Shown here piece after piece: positions 1 through 7,423 of a stretch of DNA of 37,416 nucleotides. The notes beneath the pieces are model-generated. The model searched no databases. It was not told the DNA's origin and saw only the letters and a program-made list of their open reading frames with translations. Position 1 is the stretch's first letter; each line of letters opens with the position of its first letter. A program made the translations under genes and the position numbers. This DNA is from Microcoleus sp. EPA2. GTDB lineage: Bacteria > Cyanobacteriota > Cyanobacteriia > Cyanobacteriales > Microcoleaceae. The DNA lies in NCBI GenBank assembly GCA_020882975.1, contig JAHRFD010000040.1, positions 1 to 37,416 on the forward strand, read 5' to 3'.

Positions 1-1
1 T

Positions 2-100
2 CAGATGAACCGGGATCTAAACGGTGCTCGTGGGATCTTCCTTCGGGCATCGGTTGATACGCCTTGGTTGAAGTCAAACCTCAACTTATATATTTGTTAG
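2..100 (+). CDS. TnpB-like transposase, C-terminal end only (enters from the left edge)
   Basis: Frame 2 is open from the window edge to a TAG at 98-100. It contains an RDLNGARGIFLRA-like segment at about 11-49. This matches the last RuvC motif (R-D-x-N-x-A-x-x-I) of TnpB/OrfB proteins of the IS200/IS605 and IS607 groups, where the Asp is catalytic. The short hydrophilic tail ending in Cys also fits cyanobacterial TnpB C-termini. Only about 32 residues are visible, so subfamily and integrity cannot be judged. It converges with the O-methyltransferase, whose stop lies about 6 bases away. Identification rests on one motif. Confidence 0.55.
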   Translation, partial: QMNRDLNGARGIFLRASVDTPWLKSNLNLYIC

Positions 101-106
101 CAAAAG

Positions 107-805
107 TTAGCAAAAAAGTATCGGTTCCATCATCGTAGCCCAGCGACGTTTTAATGCCAAAGTCAGTCCATCAGCAATCGGGACAACACTGAGAGTTACT
201 CTGGGATCGTTACGCAATTTGTCGTTGAAACTACGAAGGGCTAGGGTACTTTGGTCTTGTACTTGAGGATCGGCAACTCGTCCTGACCACAGAACATTGT
301 CAATTACAATTAAACCGCCATTCCTTACCAGTTGGAGCGATCGCTCAAAATAAGCCTCATAATTTTCTTTATCCGCATCAATGAAAGCAAAATCAAAAGT
401 TCCTGCTTGTCCTTCAGCGATGAGCTTGTCGAGAGTATGAATTGCCGGGCCCAAGTGCAAAGTAATCTTGTGGGCGACACCCGCTGCTGCCCAATAGCGA
501 CGCGCGATATCCGTATATTCTTCGCTGACATCACAAGCCACTATTTTCCCGTTGGAAGGTAGTGCTAAAGCTACGCACAGGGAGCTATATCCCGTAAACA
601 CGCCAACTTCTAAGGTTTTTGTCGCCCCCATGAGTTGCACGAGCATCTCCATAAACTGACCTTGTTCAGGAGCTATTTGCATCATACCCATAGGGTGTTT
701 AGCAGTTTCTTCTCGCAGTTGCTGAAGAATATCTGGCTCCCGCAGGGAAATAGATAATAGATAATCGTAAAGTTGATTTTCTAGACCAATATTTGAGTTC
801 GCCAT
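107..805 (-). CDS. SAM-dependent O-methyltransferase (caffeoyl-CoA O-methyltransferase type)
   Basis: Class I SAM-dependent O-methyltransferase of 232 residues, expected to be cytosolic and to methylate a hydroxyl of a catechol-like or other small substrate using a divalent metal. Visible motifs are the SAM-binding glycine loop EVGVFTGYSS (66-75), the metal/catalytic segment FIDADKENY (141-149) and IDNVLWSG (168-175), in the order usual for the family. The ATG is preceded by an AAGGACAA stretch on the minus strand. Family members normally end at the equivalent of GLTLALKR (213-220). The last 12 residues here (RWATMMEPILFC) are an unusual tail encoded right beside the TnpB remnant, so the natural stop may have been displaced. 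The natural substrate cannot be inferred, as neighbours give no pathway context. Confidence 0.9.
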   Translation of the reverse strand: MANSNIGLENQLYDYLLSISLREPDILQQLREETAKHPMGMMQIAPEQGQFMEMLVQLMGATKTLEVGVFTGYSSLCVALALPSNGKIVACDVSEEYTDIARRYWAAAGVAHKITLHLGPAIHTLDKLIAEGQAGTFDFAFIDADKENYEAYFERSLQLVRNGGLIVIDNVLWSGRVADPQVQDQSTLALRSFNDKLRNDPRVTLSVVPIADGLTLALKRRWATMMEPILFC

Positions 806-1013
806 CGGTTTGTCCTTACTGCTGACTTGTGATTTTAAGTAGTAGACGCGCAGATATTAGATGAAGACGCTAGAGTCAATTGTAGATGCTGTGCGTCCAG
901 GACTGAGTTACAGACACGCAACTGGCAGAAGCGCGATCGCCATCCCAATCAGTTTATCTCAGCCCTAGCTGATTCTGCTGCCGTAGCAGAGCTGTCTCCA
1001 AAAAATATTCAAA

Positions 1014-1034
1014 AACAGGCTGTTGATGCCTGTT
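1014..1034. repeat. Small hairpin with AACAGGC/GCCTGTT arms
   Basis: A perfect 7-base inverted repeat (1014-1020 with 1028-1034) around a 7-base loop, followed by CCACA. The same core (CCTGTTCCACA) forms one arm of the strong hairpin at 20124-20160, and a related TGGAACAGGC lies in the element at 6634-6706. This suggests a dispersed hairpin family. Confidence 0.5.
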
Positions 1035-1093
1035 CCACAGCAATTATGGGAGATTTATTTGACTACAGACTATGGACTACTTGGTCATAGTCA

Positions 1094-1191
1094 GCTTTCT
1101 TAACTGTCACACCCTTGTTAGATATCAAAAGCCCCTACGCCAGGGCTGACCATCTAGTTTAATAGGAAGCTTTCCTAACTGTCACACTCTT
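1094..1191. repeat. Imperfect 23-base direct repeat pair
   Basis: Positions 1094-1116 and 1169-1191 share GCTTTC(T/C)TAACTGTCACAC followed by (C/T)CTT, with two mismatches in 23. Copies are 75 bases apart, upstream of the gene at 1251. They could be a duplicated regulatory site or remains of a mobile repeat; nothing visible decides. Confidence 0.5.
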
Positions 1192-1250
1192 TTCACCTCG
1201 TCCTGCAAACCCACGCACAATCAAAACAACATTCCGCAAAGGCGATCGCA

Positions 1251-2021
1251 ATGTATTACACTTTCGCAGGTTTTGGTGCCAGCACAGGCCTATTTTTACT
1301 ATTAGTTTTTGCCATTCTGCAATGGTTACACATCCCCGCCGGCAGCTTCATTGATTGGGTAATTGCCATTGCTATTTTTGAATGGTTATTGTTGATAGTT
1401 ACTGTTCCGTGGAATATCCATTTTGAAGCTAAAGAAGTTTTAGCCCAAGCCAAAGAATCAAGCGAAAAAGGTATTGTAGTTGATGACAAACAAGTCAAAT
1501 ACGTTACTGTATTAGCTAGTCGATCGCTCGTGGTGGCCATCGGACTGCACCTCTTGAGCGCGATCGCCCTTTACACCCTAGCCGCCACCGGAATTAGCCC
1601 AATTGGCTATCTCAGTTCTGGTGCTGCACTGCTGTTAACTCTACTGCGTCCAGGGATTAGAGGTTATCAATATTTAGCAGCGCGGCTGACAATGATTCGC
1701 CGTCAATTTTTGCACCCCCGCGAAGATATTCTCGAACTCCGCAGCCGCTTCGCCAACTTAGAATCTACCATTAACAATTTAGAAGCTAAGTTCAACTCTA
1801 ACGATCCGAATTCTTGGGTAGCTATCCAAGAGCGACAGCAGGAAGCTACCAGAAGAGACTTAACTCGACTAGCAGCATCTTTAGAAGACTTGAGTGCTAC
1901 AAATCAGGCAGAACATACTAAACTGGCAAGAGAGGCAGAAAGTGCGATCGCCCAACTCACCGATGACGGAAAATTCCTCAACCACGTCCGCGAAATCATC
2001 CGATTTTTCAAAGAAGCGTAA
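1251..2021 (+). CDS. Conserved membrane protein with C-terminal coiled coil, function unknown
   Basis: I do not recognise a named family. The 256-residue product has four likely membrane helices at about residues 4-24, 35-53, 88-112 and 115-135. A soluble loop of about 30 residues (E/K rich) lies between helices 2 and 3. From about residue 150 the chain becomes strongly helical and charged, with heptad-like spacing suggesting a coiled coil of about 90 residues on one membrane face. There is no signal peptide distinct from helix 1. The ATG follows a GGCGATCGCA HIP1 site and no strong Shine-Dalgarno is seen, common in cyanobacteria. It stands alone between two gene-free regions, so context gives no function. 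A structural or sensory membrane role is possible but speculative. Confidence 0.8.
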   Translation: MYYTFAGFGASTGLFLLLVFAILQWLHIPAGSFIDWVIAIAIFEWLLLIVTVPWNIHFEAKEVLAQAKESSEKGIVVDDKQVKYVTVLASRSLVVAIGLHLLSAIALYTLAATGISPIGYLSSGAALLLTLLRPGIRGYQYLAARLTMIRRQFLHPREDILELRSRFANLESTINNLEAKFNSNDPNSWVAIQERQQEATRRDLTRLAASLEDLSATNQAEHTKLAREAESAIAQLTDDGKFLNHVREIIRFFKEA

Positions 2022-2354
2022 ACTACCCACCAATGCCCATTCCCCATTCTCTACCTTTAGATAGATGTCAAATAGAGGCGATCGGTAAGTTTGGGGGGGT
2101 AAAAATTGATGAGACCACTTCTATAATTATTGTCGAACACGCATCTCTTCGACCAAGCTGAGGGGAAACCGCCTGCGTGTTCTTGACTGTCTTTTGAGGA
2201 GATTTCTGTGAGAGAGAGTTTTTTTATTCCTTCTGTCATAAGATCGATCGTCAGGAAACTATAACCAAAGATAGTTAGGGAATCCCTGAGCTTAAGTCTA
2301 CTATTTAAACATAGGTCAAAGACACTTTTTGAAAAAATAACCCAGGAATAAATC
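2022..2354. other. 333-base intergenic region with hairpin element and leader of the 138-residue gene
   Basis: Contains a structured element at 2122-2227 (listed separately), a run of seven T at 2219-2225 and a short AACTAT/ATAGTT hairpin near 2261-2280. The rest, up to the ATG at 2355, is A/T rich and holds an AGGAATAAATC stretch serving as a plausible ribosome binding site for the next gene. No protein-coding signal is seen. Confidence 0.55.
2122..2227 (+). ncRNA. Candidate small RNA or hairpin repeat, copy 1
   Basis: A -10-like TATAAT (2122-2127) is followed 8 bases later by a perfect 8-base inverted repeat, GAACACGC (2135-2142) with GCGTGTTC (2175-2182). Its 32-base loop contains GGGGAAACC. 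Downstream is a stretch conserved in a second copy at 6676-6705 (27 of 30 bases), then a purine-rich stretch and seven T at 2219-2225, compatible with a transcript end. A GGAAAC loop recalls the Yfr2-type cyanobacterial RNAs (from memory). No good -35 is visible, and the second copy shows this may simply be a dispersed repeat. Confidence 0.35.
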
Positions 2355-2771
2355 ATGAGTATTAGCAAAGCAACACCAACAGATGTAGAAATCGAAGCTA
2401 ATATGCAAGCCCCCCACTACGACAGGGGCATCACTCCTGCCGAAACAGCAGCGCGGCAAGAACGTGAAGGTAGCAACTTCATGCACACAACCACAGAACA
2501 ACATCAGCAAGATGCCAAAACTGATGACCAAACTGATGATGAAAGTATTCGCACTACAGATGGCTATACAATAGACAAAGAAGGTCTTGTTAACAATTAC
2601 GCGATCGAACCCGAAATGTACATTGACGAACCGGGTGATTTGAGAGCAAAAGAAGAAGCAGAAGCCCAAGAACGCGCCCGTATCTTGGCAGAAATTAAAG
2701 ATAAAAGAGGTGAAGAAGGTAAACTGACCGCCGAAACAGATATGCGTGGCAAAGGGCCGGGGATTATCTAA
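2355..2771 (+). CDS. Small acidic conserved cyanobacterial protein, function unknown
   Basis: The product has 138 residues, is very hydrophilic, has no membrane segment and is rich in Glu, Asp, Thr and Gln. The middle and C-terminal part has a distinctive pattern: TTDGYTIDKEGLVNNYAIEP (about 67-86), then MYIDEPGDLR, a charged helix (EEAEAQERARILAEIKDKRG) and an ending RGKGPGII. I recall similar proteins as conserved hypotheticals in cyanobacteria but know no function. Composition suggests a largely disordered N-terminal half. The ATG has an AGGAATAAATC ribosome-binding region. A strong bidirectional terminator follows at 2816-2844. The upstream region holds the candidate small RNA. Confidence 0.8.
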   Translation: MSISKATPTDVEIEANMQAPHYDRGITPAETAARQEREGSNFMHTTTEQHQQDAKTDDQTDDESIRTTDGYTIDKEGLVNNYAIEPEMYIDEPGDLRAKEEAEAQERARILAEIKDKRGEEGKLTAETDMRGKGPGII

Positions 2772-2815
2772 AATATCTGGTTGTGACAGACTTTCTAAAA
2801 AAATATCAGACCCAG

Positions 2816-2844
2816 ATTCCCGATTTCTTTAAGAAGTCGGGAAT
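2816..2844. terminator. Bidirectional terminator hairpin between convergent genes
   Basis: ATTCCCGATTTCTT (2816-2829) pairs with AAGAAGTCGGGAAT (2831-2844), 13 of 14 positions matching; the innermost pairs must open to form the loop. A/T tracts flank both sides. It lies between the plus-strand gene ending at 2771 and the minus-strand gene ending at 2878, as expected for a shared terminator. Confidence 0.75.
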
Positions 2845-2877
2845 TTAACCACGATCGCATTCTACGTTTAAGTCACT

Positions 2878-4227
2878 TCAACTCGCAGATTGCATCAATT
2901 CATAAAGCCTCCTTACCAAAGCTTTAATTTTCGTGCCATACTGCAAATCTGCTGTCCAACGCCCACCGAGTCGATCGACTTCAGGAGCAATTCCCCGCGT
3001 CACAAAGCGAAATCGGGGATCTACGAGTTCCTGAACCAAAGGTTCAATACTGGCGTAAGCTTTTAAATGTTGAATGTGAGCCCTAACACCGATGCGGGCG
3101 CTAGCAAAAGATGCGCTTTCACTATCTCCCCCAACCGTAGCCAAACCTCCAAAATTGTTTTGAGTCGGTCTAATATTGTCACCAAAACGCAAAAAATTAG
3201 TTTCTAAACACATTTGACAAAAAGCAATATCGTAGTTGACTCCTTCAACCCTCGCTTCTTCGCGATAAAGCTTTGCTATGTCAGGAAAAACCGTTAAAGC
3301 GCTGGGATTATTGGCTCTGAGAAACATCATTAACTGCACTTCAGTGGTGATTCCAGTACCCATAATTTTGCCAACTTGAGCAGGAGGCTGGATATTCGAT
3401 CGCAAAACCACAGTCCGATTAGCATTATCCCAAGTAACTAATACTTGAAAATCCCGCAGTTCGATCGCCTGAACGTAGACAATATTCTTGTAACTAACGC
3501 GGCGAAGTCTGGCAATATTAGATAAATCAATGCCCAATCTATCCACTAGATCGATGGGAATATAAGCATTGCCATTAATTAAAACCCCCTGTTCTTCATA
3601 AATCCCACCATTGAGATTGATATTAATCGATCGATAAGTAATGGGGCTAGGAGTTGGAGGTTCCGCACGAGGGCGAATCCAAGTTTCCAATCCGTCAGCA
3701 ATTCCCATCGCCATCTCTCCCCGCCGATTTTGAATCAAAATGCGATCGTCCGGGTTCGTCAGAAAGCCCAGTTCCATTAACATCGAAGGAATAGAAACCC
3801 AGCGACAAAAAATCAGCCGTCCCAAACCCGTAGCCGTATCCGGTGTTGCGCCACGGTTAGGTAACTGCGGCAACCTCCGCAGCAAGGACATAATCAGCAT
3901 TTCCGCATCAGCTTTCCGCTGGTTGTTGGCGGCAATATAAAAAATACCGACACCGCGCACCGAGGGGTTAGAAGCGCCACTAGCTTGAATTTCCAAAGCC
4001 ACATCGCCAATCCGAGACCGGGAGTTAATCCAGTCAATGGTTTGCACTTGACTGAGTTCATCGGGTACAGCCAGCACTTCCGCAGCGCGCGATCGCAATT
4101 GGCCAACCACCAAGTCACGAAGCAGGATCATTTCCCTGGCTTCAGTAGTTCCACCGGCCACTGTTCCGGGGTCTCTCGTCCCGTTTTCAAAGCCACCGTG
4201 ACCCGCGGATAGAAAAATTCTCGCCAT
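2878..4227 (-). CDS. Two-domain peptidoglycan hydrolase: Amidase_3 plus glucosaminidase
   Basis: 449 residues. The N-terminal domain (about 1-190) is an N-acetylmuramoyl-L-alanine amidase of the Amidase_3 type, with zinc ligand His10 in SAGHGG, Glu29 and the catalytic Glu152 in MLMELGF. The third zinc ligand, normally His in an S-I-H-A-N-like motif, is Gln81 (LEIQAS); the codon is CAA. The middle (about 198-290) resembles the stalk domain of copper-amine-oxidase N-terminal type. The C-terminal part (about 300-449) matches glucosaminidase (FlgJ/endo-N-acetylglucosaminidase) with Glu in QMCLETNF. No signal peptide precedes the catalytic domain, so export is unexplained. It is 18 bases downstream of the glycosyltransferase gene, suggesting co-transcription. 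Cell-wall remodelling is the family role; amidase activity is in doubt because of Gln81. Confidence 0.85.
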   Translation of the reverse strand: MARIFLSAGHGGFENGTRDPGTVAGGTTEAREMILLRDLVVGQLRSRAAEVLAVPDELSQVQTIDWINSRSRIGDVALEIQASGASNPSVRGVGIFYIAANNQRKADAEMLIMSLLRRLPQLPNRGATPDTATGLGRLIFCRWVSIPSMLMELGFLTNPDDRILIQNRRGEMAMGIADGLETWIRPRAEPPTPSPITYRSININLNGGIYEEQGVLINGNAYIPIDLVDRLGIDLSNIARLRRVSYKNIVYVQAIELRDFQVLVTWDNANRTVVLRSNIQPPAQVGKIMGTGITTEVQLMMFLRANNPSALTVFPDIAKLYREEARVEGVNYDIAFCQMCLETNFLRFGDNIRPTQNNFGGLATVGGDSESASFASARIGVRAHIQHLKAYASIEPLVQELVDPRFRFVTRGIAPEVDRLGGRWTADLQYGTKIKALVRRLYELMQSAS

Positions 4228-4245
4228 TTTGATTGTCTTTGAACA

Positions 4246-5538
4246 TTAACTTTTAGAGTTTAGAGGTTCGCCAAGCATTTTTTGATAAATTTCAACAATC
4301 TTTTCTGCCTTTTTATCCCACGCAAATTCTTTGGCTTTTTCCATCGCCTTGGCTGACATACTTTCCCGCAGGCGATCGTCTTCAACCAACAGTTTAATTT
4401 TACTCGTCAACTCCTCGGTGAGATACTCCCTAGAATTTGGCTCTATCTTAAAACCCGTTTCTTCATTCACATATTCACCAATACCGCCATTATTGGCAAC
4501 GATGCAGGGGAGTCCACAAGCCATAGCTTCCATTACCACAGCTCCGCCAAACTCTCGGATAGAAGGAAAGCAAAAAATATCTGCTTTCCTGTAATAATCC
4601 AGAGTTTCTTGTTGATTCACCCATCCGGCAAAACTCACTATTTCCCCTAACTTAAGTTCCTGGACTCGGTTTTCTAAGTTATTTCTTTCGGGTCCGTCTC
4701 CCACTATTGTTAACCGGGTTTTATTTTTAATTACCGGGTCTAATCTGCCAATAGCTTCTATCACAATGTCGGCGCATTTGTAGGGGACTAATCTGCCGAC
4801 AAACAGCAGATTTATCTGGCTAGCCTCTTTATTTTTGATATGGGTCGCATTTAAAAATTCATCGGAAATGCCATTTTCGTAGAACAAATCAATTCTTTCG
4901 TCAGGGATGGCAAATAAATCTTTGAGCATATTCAAAGTATAGGTTGAACCTGCTAAGATTTTGTCAGCTTTTTTGTAAGTTTCTACATAACCTGGAATTA
5001 AGGCTCGACCCACTGCTCTCAAAAAGTTGAATTGAGCAAATTCTTGTTTTGCCGTTTCTTGAAAGCCTGGTGGGAACGGAATGCCCCCATTCACAGGCCC
5101 TAGAATAAAAGGAGTCTGCTGACATACAGTGACTACTTTAAACGGATACCGTGGCATCATCGGGGTAATGGCATGAACTATGTCATAATCGCCGTTCAAG
5201 ATTTCTGTTTTAAATTTTTGATATACTTGCCGATTAAATTCTTCATAAATTGGGTAGCTCAAGGCATTATAAAGAGGCCAATTTACTCGCCCGTTGGCTG
5301 TAACTTTTGCTACTATCTTATAATATTGTTTGTTTAAATTTGATTCTTCTAGGTAGAAAACTTTTTCATATTCTGGGTGTTTTTCCAGAGCTGATTTATT
5401 TCTAATATGGGTGACGAGGGTGGCATCTACTAACTTGTTGATTTTGTGAAAAAAATTGTAGCCAACCAAAGGTACAGATGCCCATTCAGGATTGCATTGC
5501 TCTACTATTAGTAAAACTTTTAATTTTTTATTGCTCAT
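4246..5538 (-). CDS. Glycosyltransferase family 4 (GT-B fold)
   Basis: 430 residues, a retaining nucleotide-sugar glycosyltransferase of the GT4 group, acting at the cytosolic membrane face in polysaccharide or glycolipid assembly. The N-terminal Rossmann domain begins KVLLIVEQCNPEW. The C-terminal Glycos_transf_1 domain (about 225-405) shows LLFVGRLVPYKCADIVIEAI and the E-x7-E donor-binding motif (EFGGAVVME) followed by ACGLPCIV. Length is normal. It sits in a minus-strand run of polysaccharide genes, 45 bases downstream of a family 2 glycosyltransferase and 18 bases upstream of the peptidoglycan hydrolase. Sugar donor and acceptor cannot be read from sequence. Confidence 0.93.
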   Translation of the reverse strand: MSNKKLKVLLIVEQCNPEWASVPLVGYNFFHKINKLVDATLVTHIRNKSALEKHPEYEKVFYLEESNLNKQYYKIVAKVTANGRVNWPLYNALSYPIYEEFNRQVYQKFKTEILNGDYDIVHAITPMMPRYPFKVVTVCQQTPFILGPVNGGIPFPPGFQETAKQEFAQFNFLRAVGRALIPGYVETYKKADKILAGSTYTLNMLKDLFAIPDERIDLFYENGISDEFLNATHIKNKEASQINLLFVGRLVPYKCADIVIEAIGRLDPVIKNKTRLTIVGDGPERNNLENRVQELKLGEIVSFAGWVNQQETLDYYRKADIFCFPSIREFGGAVVMEAMACGLPCIVANNGGIGEYVNEETGFKIEPNSREYLTEELTSKIKLLVEDDRLRESMSAKAMEKAKEFAWDKKAEKIVEIYQKMLGEPLNSKS

Positions 5539-5583
5539 TTGTTTACTACCTGTGGTTGTGAATTAATTTTAGTGAGCTATGCG

Positions 5584-6597
5584 CTAGCTGGCGGAATTAA
5601 TGGAGTTGGTGGTTTTGTATTCGATCAACTTGCTCTGTTGACCCAGTAATCTACGCTGGTGAAACTGGATTTGACCTTGTAGCTGGGGAAATTTGGCTAA
5701 TACGCAAGACAAAGCGTAGATAGCTGCGTCTTTAGTGGTGATATTCCGATGCTTTACATAATAGTTATAGGTGCGATAGGTTGCTAAGGGATAGCCGCTC
5801 CATAGTAACAGGCTCCAACCTTTGCTCGGCAATGCCATTGCCAAGGCTAGCACTGGCAAGATGAATCCCCACACCCAGGTGCTGCGGGTTTCTTTTACCC
5901 AATGGCGCTCTGGTTCCCCGCCGTGCATCCAGGAACCTTCGGCGTAGGCGTAACCTGCTCTTTGGGCGCGCTTCCACCACTGAGTAAAAGTGGTCATTTG
6001 GGCATCGTGGAGGGTCATTTCGGCGTCTAAGCGCAGGATTTTCCAATCTTTTTGGCGCAAACGCACGCAGAGTTCTGGTTCTTCGCCGGCGATGAGTGTG
6101 GGATTGAAACCGCCGACTTGTTGCAAGGCTGCGACGCGCATCATGGAGTCGCCACCACAGGCTTTGGTTTCGCCGATGGGGGTATCCCATTCGATGTCGC
6201 AGAGTTGGTTGTAGATGGTGGCTGCGGGGTATCGTTCGCGTCTGCGCCCGCAGACTGCTGCTACGTCTGGTTTGGCTGTGAGTTCGCTGTAGGCTCGATC
6301 GATCCATCCGTCAACGACTTCGCAGTCGCCATCGACAAATTGGACAAATTCGATGTCTGGTGCTATTTCCAGCAGGCGGGTAAAGCCTTCATTTCTGGCG
6401 CGGGCGGCGGTAAAGGGTGTGGATAGGTCGAGTTCTACGGTATCGGCGCCGAGCGATCGGGCTAATTCTAGGCTACCGTCTGTGGAGCCGGAATCGACGT
6501 AGATGACGCGGGAAACTTTGTTTGTGGCCGAGACTAGGCATTGGCGGAGGCGCTGCCCTTCATTTCGTCCGATCGCCACTAATCCAATTTTTTTCAA
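5584..6597 (-). CDS. Glycosyltransferase family 2, membrane-associated
   Basis: 337 residues with an N-terminal GT-A catalytic domain. VAIGRNEGQRL starts the nucleotide-binding fold, VDSGSTDGS follows, and FVDGDCEV (about residue 90) holds the DxD-like metal site; an EEPELCVRLR segment contributes the usual acidic ED region. After about residue 235 come one or two hydrophobic segments (WGFILPVLALAMALP and WSLLLWSGYP), so it is probably attached to the inner membrane. The family transfers sugars from nucleotide donors to growing oligosaccharides. A repeat element lies between it and the upstream acyltransferase gene. The specific linkage is unknown. Confidence 0.92.
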   Translation of the reverse strand: MKKIGLVAIGRNEGQRLRQCLVSATNKVSRVIYVDSGSTDGSLELARSLGADTVELDLSTPFTAARARNEGFTRLLEIAPDIEFVQFVDGDCEVVDGWIDRAYSELTAKPDVAAVCGRRRERYPAATIYNQLCDIEWDTPIGETKACGGDSMMRVAALQQVGGFNPTLIAGEEPELCVRLRQKDWKILRLDAEMTLHDAQMTTFTQWWKRAQRAGYAYAEGSWMHGGEPERHWVKETRSTWVWGFILPVLALAMALPSKGWSLLLWSGYPLATYRTYNYYVKHRNITTKDAAIYALSCVLAKFPQLQGQIQFHQRRLLGQQSKLIEYKTTNSINSAS

Positions 6598-6633
6598 GTT
6601 TTTCCTGTTGAATGCAACTACTAAACTATTCCT

Positions 6634-6706
6634 GAGACATCTGTCATAATTCTTGGTGGAACAGGCACTCCTGGCTGTTCTTCACTGACTTTTGAGGAGA
6701 TGTCTC
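6634..6706. repeat. 73-base inverted-repeat element, copy 2 of the element at 2122
   Basis: GAGACATCT (6634-6642) is perfectly complementary to AGATGTCTC (6698-6706). Inside lies a second hairpin, GAACAG...CTGTTC (6659-6664 with 6675-6680). Bases 6676-6705 match 2178-2207 in 27 of 30 positions, and ATAATT then GAACA occur at similar spacing upstream in both. The interiors differ in length. This looks like a miniature dispersed element with terminal inverted repeats; it sits in the gap between two polysaccharide genes. Confidence 0.6.
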
Positions 6707-6730
6707 TTTCAGATCTTAATCAAAGCCAAG

Positions 6731-7285
6731 CTATTTCGATATGGTTTCTTCTACTTCGAGAAAAGATTTTTCCGAGATACTGGCTTTTTTTTCAATAATT
6801 TTTGCTGGTATTCCCACTGCGGTGGCGCCGGGTGGCACATCACAGATCACCACAGCATTAGCACCAATCAAAGCATGATCGCCGATGGTTACGGAGCGAA
6901 TTATTTTTGCTCCTGCACCGATATCGACGTGGCCTCCTATTTTGACATCACCAACAATTGTCACCTGTTGCAGAATTAAACAATTAGGGCCAATGGAAGC
7001 ACTGGGATGAATGACAATGCCATTAGGATGAGGCAGTATGAGTCCTCCTTCTATTTGGCAGTTTAAGGGGATGTCTGTTGCCGTTACCACACTCCAAAAA
7101 CGATGGTAGATGATATTTAAGCGACATAACAAATAGCCTAAAATCCCACCATGTTGCTGCCACTTTTGGTAATTACGGATAGATTTGAGCAGTTGACAAT
7201 TGGGTTCCCACCACTTACCAGCTTGTTCGCGACTCCAGTCTGGTTCTGTAGCAGAAATGATTGGCTTAGTAAGTGAATCAACCAT
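6731..7285 (-). CDS. Left-handed beta-helix acyltransferase (serine O-acetyltransferase-like)
   Basis: 184 residues. From about residue 80 the chain is a hexapeptide-repeat left-handed beta-helix, recognisable from turns such as ASIGPNCLILQQVTIVG, VDIGAGAKIIRSVTIGDH and ALIGANAVVICDVPPGATAVG, ending VGIPAKII as in CysE-type acetyltransferases. A His in the helix entrance (PHPNGIVIHPSAS) is the likely catalytic base. Family members move acetyl from acetyl-CoA to a hydroxyl. It lacks the long N-terminal helical domain of true CysE, and its position among glycosyltransferases favours O-acetylation of a sugar over cysteine synthesis. It is followed by a second acyltransferase of the same fold upstream on the minus strand. 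Confidence 0.85.
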   Translation of the reverse strand: MVDSLTKPIISATEPDWSREQAGKWWEPNCQLLKSIRNYQKWQQHGGILGYLLCRLNIIYHRFWSVVTATDIPLNCQIEGGLILPHPNGIVIHPSASIGPNCLILQQVTIVGDVKIGGHVDIGAGAKIIRSVTIGDHALIGANAVVICDVPPGATAVGIPAKIIEKKASISEKSFLEVEETISK

Positions 7286-7349
7286 TGTTTGTCGAGTATT
7301 TTGATGATGTAGACAATTGTGTTTATTTGTGGAGTTTACTTTATTTAAT

Positions 7350-7378
7350 AAATCTTTCTAACTTGAGTAGAAAGATTT
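7350..7378. repeat. 10-base perfect hairpin between the two acyltransferase genes
   Basis: AAATCTTTCT (7350-7359) and AGAAAGATTT (7369-7378) with a 9-base loop. A/T-rich arms make it a weak terminator. It lies in the 138-base gap and could lower read-through from the upstream acyltransferase into the next gene, or be a processing site. Confidence 0.45.
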
Positions 7379-7423
7379 CTGGAATATCCCCACACTTAAG
7401 TTGCTTGATAAAACAGAGAAATT

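Larger units (their letters stand above)
806..1250. other. 445-base gene-free stretch with small repeats
   Basis: No convincing coding sequence. It holds a HIP1 octamer near 943, a hairpin at 1014-1034 and a 23-base imperfect direct repeat (1094-1116 and 1169-1191), listed separately. The last 50 bases should contain the promoter and leader of the gene at 1251, but no clear -35/-10 pair is visible. Confidence 0.6.

Noticed and set aside
5765..6426. Long frames opposite or inside the glycosyltransferase at 5584 (180 and 124 residues)
   Set aside because: Arg/His-rich or Cys/Gly-rich shadow translations; the glycosyltransferase frame has all family motifs.
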